Part shown: in pieces, positions 57,780-64,000 of the stretch
Position numbering within the stretch: the stretch's first letter is position 1
Layout of the letters: each line of letters opens with the position of its first letter
NCBI GenBank assembly: GCA_038363925.1
Contig: JAQQWL010000002.1
Span: 4,340,001-4,404,000 of the forward strand
Origin: Apiospora phragmitis
Lineage: Eukaryota; Ascomycota; Sordariomycetes; Amphisphaeriales; Apiosporaceae
DNA: 64,000 nucleotides
Reading direction: 5' to 3'
The notes under the pieces: model-generated
What the model saw: the letters and a program-made list of their open reading frames with translations, nothing else
What the model was told of the DNA's origin: nothing
Databases searched by the model: none
Translations under genes and position numbers: made by a program

Positions 57780-59214
57780 ATGCCTCCTATGCCTCCTATG
57801 CCTCCCAACCCTGGCTATGATATGGATACATATGGCCGCATCCCAACGTTGGTGGTCCTCAAGAGCACTTTGTCTGCTCGTTTGGCAAACACTGACGAGT
57901 TAACCTGATTATACAGACACTTTTCCGTTTACGATAACGACCCCTACTATGGGTCGGTGGTTGAGCCATACAGTGGCAGGACATACCAAAACTTCAGGCC
58001 AGGTCGTAGGTGGTACACTGGAACGAATCTCTCAGTCCAATTTTCTCATCGCCTACAGGCTACCCTCTACCAGACGATGACGCCGAACAGGAACGTATGG
58101 GTAGGTTCACTTCATGCTGCATCATCTCACCCTGCTTTCTGTAAAACCCAATTCATCTTACTAAAGCTAACAATGTTTCCCAGATCTTCAGCATCGCATG
58201 TTCAGAATTGCGTTGGGTAGCAGGCTGTTCTTGTCTCCTATCAAAATGGAGACGATAAAGCAGGTCCTGGACGTTGGCACTGGCACCGGCATCTGGGCCA
58301 ATGACTTCGCTGAAGAGCATCCACAGGCCCAAGTTATGGGCATTGATTTGAGTAGGATCCAGCCCTCTCGCTTCCCTAACTGTGCCTTTAGCCGAGCCGA
58401 CGCCGAGGAGGAGTGGATGTACTATCCACGCAAGTTCGATTTCGTCTTCCTACGCGGCATGAACGTCTGCTTCGATAACCCTAAAGGGGTGCTTAGGTTA
58501 GTCTCTAACTAGACAGACGGTCGATCCCCATCACGAGTTAGTATGCTACTGAAACTCCCAAAAGACAGGCTTTCCTGAATATGACCTCTGGTGCGTCGAT
58601 CGAGTATCAGGAGTTGACTTGGGAGGTCTGCTCTGATGATGGTACGGCCGAGGGCACCCACCTGGAACGGTGGGCACAGCTGATGTTGGCTGGTGCCAAA
58701 GCTATGGGGAGAGATGTCCTCAGTGTTTGGCACGTCGAAGAATGGCTCAGGAACTGGGGTTCGTGGACATCCATCGCGTACAAGTGTTGCTACCATGTAA
58801 GACAAGTGCCTCCCTTGTTGTTGTACGGACAACACCAACAAGAACGCCCTGTTTCTAGCTACCACAACAGCTAATAGGTGGCCCCGGGAGAGTAAATGGA
58901 ACCTGGTCGGGATGTACGTGATGGAAGACCTGTGCATGGGCCTAGACGGGATGTCGCGGCGGCTGCTTACTGCAGCTGGACTCCTACCAGCGCAAATCGA
59001 TGAGTTTTTGCCACTGGTTAAAAACGATGTTCGCAACACGAGCATCCACGCCTACCTACCATTGTAAGTCATCTTGCGACTTCCACTTGCCGGCATAGGT
59101 TGGGTGGCTAGCACCCTGTGCTAACGAGTAGCCTTTAGCCAGATCATATATGCGCAGAAGCCATCTCGTGAGGAGATGACCCGGTGCGGCATTGCTGAGC
59201 CTGTCCGTTATTGA
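57780..59214 (+). CDS. LaeA-like SAM-dependent methyltransferase, seven exons (one-base gap near 58751)
   Basis: Exons: 57780-57847, 57917-58005, 58059-58100, 58184-58496, 58565-58796, 58871-59063, 59139-59214; introns 53-83 nt, all phases close, 337 aa. It starts MPPMPPMPPNPGYDMDTYGR. The family-specific N-part is FRPGRYPLPDDDAEQERMDL then QHRMF. Motif I LDVGTGTGIWANDFAEEHP (about residue 95), GIDLSRIQP, AEEEWMYYPRKFDFVFLRG, RQAFLNMTSGASIEYQEL and HVEEWLRELGFVDIH follow. It ends NTSIHAYLPLFQIIYAQKPS. The frame requires GGG instead of GG at 58750-58751. LaeA relatives include the velvet-complex regulator of secondary metabolism and many paralogues of unknown substrate; this is more likely a paralogue. 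The upstream limit of exon 1 is uncertain. Confidence 0.82.
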
Positions 59215-60192
59215 GCAAAGCTCTGTGATCTCAACATTCTCGATGACAAATGGTGGGCAGCTTCAGGGAAGCTAGAATTCAGAGAAACCTGGGGACAGCA
59301 GATCTGGAAACAAGCGTCGAGGTGACCAGGCAAGTTGAAGGTACGTTCTTGTAAGGGCAGCCCTTACATCCCCACCTCCGGAGGGGATGGCCCATGGATC
59401 TCCACAACACGAGTATCTTGCGGCGCGGTGGGCGAGGTGAAAGAGTAAAAGTCTGGGTAGGATTACCAATTGTGGTGTCTGCATATATGGTTTGCGGCAC
59501 ATGAGTGAGCTAATGGGAAAAAGAAAGGAGCATAGTGGATCAAGAATTTAATTACCGCTTTACAGTCGCCATTTCTGGAAGTGGTAGATAGAACAAACTT
59601 GTGGCCAGGTTGGTAATGATCACGAAATTTATCTTTTTAGTACCTAGTGTTGATCCAACGTCGACATTGAATCAAGGCTAAGGCGTGACGATCCCCTGCG
59701 GCTGGTCTCGCCTGTGATAGTTGCTAGTGGACCAGGCCATGTCTTGGGATCTAAAGCTGGCCATTTGAGGCACGTACGCTCAACCAACTACTTACCCAAG
59801 CTGTGCCGCAGTCGAGATTGGATGAAGTTCCACGTCCTTATGGCACAGCCAAGGTCGGCTCATTGGACCGTGAAATCTGGGTGAACAAACGTGCGTTTCT
59901 TGTTCAATATTCCCACAGTTTCCCTTCGGCTTGATGCATCCTCCTGCTGCCTATTGGTAGGGGGCTTGCGTGAGGCACACCAAGTTCTGTTGCCGACTCT
60001 TCCTGATGGAAAACACTACCATCGCTGCGCCGTAATTAGTACGAAGTCGGTCTGTATAAGATAAGACGGAGCTGCTGCCTCGGCGAGTCCACTAAGAAGA
60101 ACATTCCGTTTCGAAACCTTACCCGTTTTCCATCACCTGAATACTTCATCATCTATCTCCGTGCTAAGTAGCAGTCCCCTACTTCCGCCACA
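59215..60192. other. Intergenic region
   Basis: Nearly 1 kb, no gene or repeat seen. The last 130 bases carry a leader with pyrimidine tracts before the ATG at 60193. Confidence 0.4.
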
Positions 60193-61008
60193 ATGCAGTT
60201 CTCTCAGCTCGTCCCTCTCGTCGGGGGTCTTCTTCTCTCGCAGGGCAGCTTCGTCGCCGCCGAGGCCGGTTTCGCCGGCTCCTGCATTCAGAACAGCGTA
60301 AGCTACAGTTCCCCCATATACATAGATACTTGAGGGAAAACCGAGCAATGGCTAATTGGATGCCATGCATATCTTGGCTCGGAACATACAGTTCAGGCTC
60401 AACACACACGGCGACTTCGAGGCCATCTGCAGCACCAGGGACCCGGCCTACCACGAGCGCTCCAATATCAACCTGAACCTATGCATCGTGCATAGAGATG
60501 CCGACATCCTCCCGGGCGATAAGTACGTTTATTGCTGGTGGTGGTGCTGTGACTGGCGAGAGTTTTTCCTCTCTTCTTCTTCTATCGACCCTCGCCGGTT
60601 ACCCCCTTCTCCCCCTCCATATGAATCAACTTTACTGTGCTAACACCCTATTCTCCTCATCGTCATAGTGGTAACTTTATGGCCAGTTGCCGTCTCGTGG
60701 GACTCCGGGGGAGATCCATAGAGGCTGTTTGCCCCGATGCTATGGGCGTAAATGTCACCACGGAGTTGGACCTAAGTAAGTTGGGCTTTTGTTCTCTTCT
60801 CTCTCTCCCCTCTTGAAACCCAAGTGCACTGATAACGCCTTCCTGCCTACCTGTCTAGCTGTTTGCTTGCTCTTCCTCTTATCCATTATTACTTAGTCAT
60901 TCAGCTAACGTGCCCGCTTTGCCCCTAACTTTAGACACGGTGCTCTTCAACTCGGATGGCATTCTTGCTTGCTTCGGGCACTACGGCCAGTCCCTTGGCC
61001 ACGCTTAG
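60193..61008 (+). CDS. Secreted cyanovirin-N (CVNH) lectin-like protein
   Basis: Four exons: 60193-60297, 60392-60522, 60669-60775, 60935-61008; donors GTAAGC, GTACGT and GTAAGT, phases all close; 138 aa. Residues 1-23 form a signal peptide (LVPLVGGLLLSQGSFVAA). The mature part shows the tandem CVNH pattern: GFAGSCIQNSFRLN, FEAICSTRDP, INLNLCIVHRDADILPGDN, then GNFMASCRLVGL, SIEAVCPD and LDLNTVLFNSDGILACFG. Six Cys can form the usual disulfides. CVNH proteins bind high-mannose-type glycans; in filamentous ascomycetes they are common secreted or cytosolic proteins of unclear role. One N-glycosylation site (NVT) is present. No frameshift. A signal peptide on a single-domain CVNH argues for an extracellular lectin. 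Confidence 0.85.
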
Positions 61009-62004
61009 GGAGAGAGAAAGGTTACACACACTCGGAGACCGTGTTATAGAGACATGGGCGGGGGTAATATCTTTAGTCATGCATCTTATTAGGTTATAAT
61101 GGCGGCACTAGCTTGTCTGGGTCTACTTTATTCGGCAATATCTGCAATATAAACCATCTCACCCGGGCCTTCCAGACTAGTAACGGGCCATCGGTACCTA
61201 GTATATATATTTCAGTAGATACCAACCAACATATCGACCAGATACTTGATGGCAAGTGGTAATAATTTCTCGTAACCAAGATTGTATGATATGCTTGCCC
61301 CCATTATCACTCCGTAGAATCTCCATTCACAACCTGCCTCGTGGAAACTTCCCATAGAAGTACGCGTGACGAAGGGAAACAAGGACCGTAGCTTGCACTG
61401 ATGTGTTCAAGTTGGCTGCAATCAATCTTGTTCCAACGGAGCGGGCCAGGAAGAAGCAGAAATTGGAACGCAATAGAGCCTCAACGAATGTCTGATGGAA
61501 CAAGCAAACGACACTGACAAATAAAAGAGAGAGAGGACTATGTGCTGCTTTGCTGACAAGATAGGAGGTCTCAACGATAAATAGAGATGTACTCTAGGGG
61601 TTGCGTATTGTGCTTATATATGTATTATATATTTCGTGTTTATATTAAAGTTGCTCGTATAGCCATTACTACGATTACATTTCCCAAGAGAAAGTTAACA
61701 AAACTTCCCCTATTGCCGAGGTTCATATGTGCACTTAATACCTCCCAAGTTTATACCAAAAATAAATCGTTCGGACAACCGTTGCGCTAAGATTAGACAT
61801 TGCTCGTAACCATCAGTCCGAACGTAATCTCGTGACGCCTGTCTACCTCATTCTATGATAATTACTACATCGTATCAGATATCCGCATGACATGTCATCG
61901 AAACCCCTTATTTCTCGTCCCTCGTAACCTATTTTGGTGACCTGTCCTCATGAAGTTCGTTTCCCACCTCCCTTTTTGTTTCTATCATTAATATTTGTTC
62001 ATAC
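61009..62004. other. Convergent intergenic region
   Basis: About 1 kb between the CVNH gene (+) and a membrane protein (-). The right half is AT-rich. No gene seen. Confidence 0.4.
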
Positions 62005-63600
62005 CTATACATGTCCCAGGGGGCGATTGCCGACGGAGCTCATAGTAGTTATTATCGTCCTCCCCCCCCCCCCAACGTGGCCACCCGGCACCACGAGCCC
62101 CCCTTTCGCCGGGCCGTCGTGGTCACGCTCATCGCGGCGATGACCGGTGCCGCTGCTATCTCCTTCGCCTTCGCCGCCACCGATGGACTCGGCCACGAGA
62201 TGCTTCCGCGACGTCGCCGTGCTGAGCCGGATCGCGATCGTAGAGGTCCACGGCTGCTTCTTATCCACTCCTCCTCCAGCAGTCGCAGAAGATAGGTCAG
62301 CATCGCTGATGCCACCGCCGGGATGGTGCTGGATACCACCGCCCGTCTTGTTCCGATACCGTTCCTCGCTATCGTTGCTGGTGTTGCCGCTGCGGATGCC
62401 GATGGGGTCGACGTCGGAATCGTTGCCCTTCGCGCGCGCCAGCAGCCGCTTGGGCGAGAAGAGCGGTTTCAGCGCCGGCACGCTCGCGCAGATGATGCCG
62501 GTGTTGATCTCGATCATGGACCAGATGTTGATCTAGGGGCAGGATCCTCTGTTAGTGGGAGAGGGAACGAAAAAGGAAGCCACACACAGCTTGATTGATA
62601 TATAGATTGAAAATGGGAAAGAAAGAAAAAAACTCACGAGACTCCCGTCCTGAAAGGGGTCCTCGGCCAGCGTGTACGTGTAAATCGAGTAGAGGCGGAC
62701 GCAGGACATGGCCGTGGCGAAGATGCCGGCGCCGAAGACGCCATACAGGACATGGCGGTGGCGGTGGCGGTGGCGGTGGCGGTGGCGGATCTGCAGCGAG
62801 CGCAGCGTGCACAGGGGCATGCCGAGGATCCAGAAGTCCATGACGATGTTGAAGGACGACGTGAAGTAGAAGAAGGCCGTCGTGTGGATGCACGAACGGC
62901 TCCGCTCCGCGGGCGTCAGGGTCAGGTCCCACTGCCGCGACAGGGGCCGGCATTGGCCGAAGGTCACGGAGAGGCACACGACGAAGAAGAGGCACAGGAG
63001 CGCGTGGGTGGCGTAGCAGGCCACACGGAAGGACCGGATCAAGGCTGTTTGTTGGGCGTGAGGTCAGACGACGGAGTGAGCTTCGCATTGGAGACTTGGT
63101 ATTGCTTACCGATGTTGTAGTACATGGCCACGATAGAACACTTGGTCGCCACGATGATCACGTAGTACATGACCTCGATGGCGTATGTGAGCTTGAGAAG
63201 CGTCTCCATCTGCGCGATCGTGAGGGTAAGGATCGAGCGGCCCAGGCCGCCGTCTCGTGTGAGGACAACGCAGATCAGGTAGCCGATGGTGAAGAGCTAG
63301 CATTTCCATGAGTAAGCGGATGTGTCCCGGGCACCTGTGCTAGTAATGAAACGTACCGTCGAAATGAAGATCAGGATATCGTCGAGTCCGATTTTCCTGA
63401 TTGCTATGGTTCGGACGATGGCTCGAAGAATGACGAGAAAGGCTAGGAGACCGGCCTTCGGTCAGGCATCTCATTCGTCAGGATGACGTGAGAGGGCAGA
63501 AAAGAAGCAAGACTTACTCGATATACCCATGAAGACAGATGAGATAAGTGACCAAGGCATTTGCCTGGTCAACCTTGTCTGGCAGCTTCGACAGATCCAT
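62005..63600 (-). CDS. Second SAT4/PTH11-type seven-helix membrane protein
   Basis: Inferred exons: 63600-63518, 63455-63357, 63296-63110, 63044-62638, 62532-62005; about 434 aa. It starts MDLSKLPDKVDQANALVTYL. Helices: AGLLAFLVILRAIVRTIAI with KIGLDD after it, ILIFISTLFTIGYLICVVL, IEVMYYVIIVATKCSIVAMY, VACYATHALLCLFFVVCLSV, FFYFTSSFNIVMDFWILGMP and VLYGVFGAGIFATAMSCVRL, and INTGIICASVPALKPL. The motifs IGLDD, FGQCRPL with a later paired Cys, and the YSIYTYT..DP region are those of fungal rhodopsin-domain (SAT4-like) proteins. Exon 1 to exon 2 is out of phase unless one G is added at the GG of 63456-63455, giving GYIEAGLL. A His-Arg dipeptide run (about six) sits in a cytosolic loop. The tail is Gly/Ser-rich. 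Confidence 0.78.
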
Positions 63601-64000
63601 CGCGTCGTCTCCACGAAGCCATCCTGACGGGAAGGATCCTGATCGCAGTGTTCGCGGCACTGCTGGGAACGAGATCACCCAACCACCAAGCTCTATGCAG
63701 TCGACATCGTCCGCTGGCTTACAACGAGAGCTAGCATGTTTCTGAAGGTAAACAGTGTAAAGCCGTTAGAGGAGACCCCGGGAGGAGGGCGGCTGTCCAT
63801 TATATCGGCCGGCTTTGGTCTTGATGGACGAGAGACGACGATGCTCACGGACATGCAGGCAAGATCGTTGGTGAATACAGGAATCTAATGAACGCTGCAT
63901 CGATCTGGAACCAGGACTCACCCTTCCCCGGGAGGGACGTTCGGGATTTGCTGATGGAGGGCGTTGGTCGAGGGATGGACCCTGTAGAATCGCGATTAGA
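63601..64000. other. Upstream region of the membrane protein gene
   Basis: 400 bases to the window edge; no gene seen. Confidence 0.4.

Noticed and set aside
1..64000. CRISPR arrays, rRNA genes, telomeric repeats
   Set aside because: None of the required repeat or conserved sequences is visible, and the DNA is clearly eukaryotic nuclear.

Overview
This is nuclear DNA of a filamentous ascomycete, most like Sordariomycetes. Genes carry short introns (about 50 to 120 nt, GTAAGT-type donors, CTAAC-like branch sites). Families typical of Pezizomycotina are present: PalA, a LaeA-type methyltransferase, SAT4/PTH11-type membrane proteins, a TmpA-like protein and a cyanovirin-N protein. Coding parts are GC-rich; gene-free parts are long and contain decayed, AT-rich mobile DNA. 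About 17 protein genes are supportable, so gene density is low.

Layout. 1-4.3 kb: the start of an unknown nuclear-type protein (-), a small calycin-like protein (+) and a LENG1/CIR-N protein (-). 8.0-9.0 kb: a secreted Pro/Ala-rich protein. 9.3-9.9 kb: a 622-bp pogo/Fot-type deletion element. 10.6-12.1 kb: an FAD monooxygenase. 13.3-18.1 kb: divergent housekeeping genes, GPI3/PIG-A (-) and the DEAD-box helicase DBP6 (+). 19.2-20.0 kb: a 16-bp satellite next to a gypsy RNase H relic. 20.1-28.0 kb: an SDR-like protein (-), a SAT4-type membrane protein (-) and a secondary-metabolism-type O-methyltransferase (+). 28-36 kb is gene-poor, with a MITE-like inverted-repeat element and a pectate lyase (PL3) pseudogene. 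36-37.3 kb: a two-OB-fold protein (-). 37.3-43.8 kb is an apparently empty 6.5-kb stretch before a GT31/fringe-like glycosyltransferase (+). 47-49.9 kb: palA. 50.9-53.6 kb: an MFS sugar transporter. 55-56.5 kb: a TmpA-like flavoprotein. 57.8-59.2 kb: a seven-exon LaeA-like methyltransferase. 60.2-61.0 kb: a secreted cyanovirin-N protein. 62.0-63.6 kb: a second SAT4-type protein (-).

There is no convincing gene cluster. Housekeeping genes (GPI anchor synthesis, 60S ribosome assembly, pH signalling) are interleaved with accessory ones (secreted proteins, tailoring enzymes, membrane receptor-like proteins) and repeat debris.

The most striking property of the window is that most of the larger genes, including essential ones, are interrupted by single-base frameshifts, often in or beside homopolymers, while the codons on both sides stay family-like. 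I read these mainly as base-calling errors in the assembly rather than gene death. The PL3 pseudogene and the retroelement relic, in contrast, look truly decayed. Exon boundaries were inferred by eye from splice signals, phase and family resemblance.
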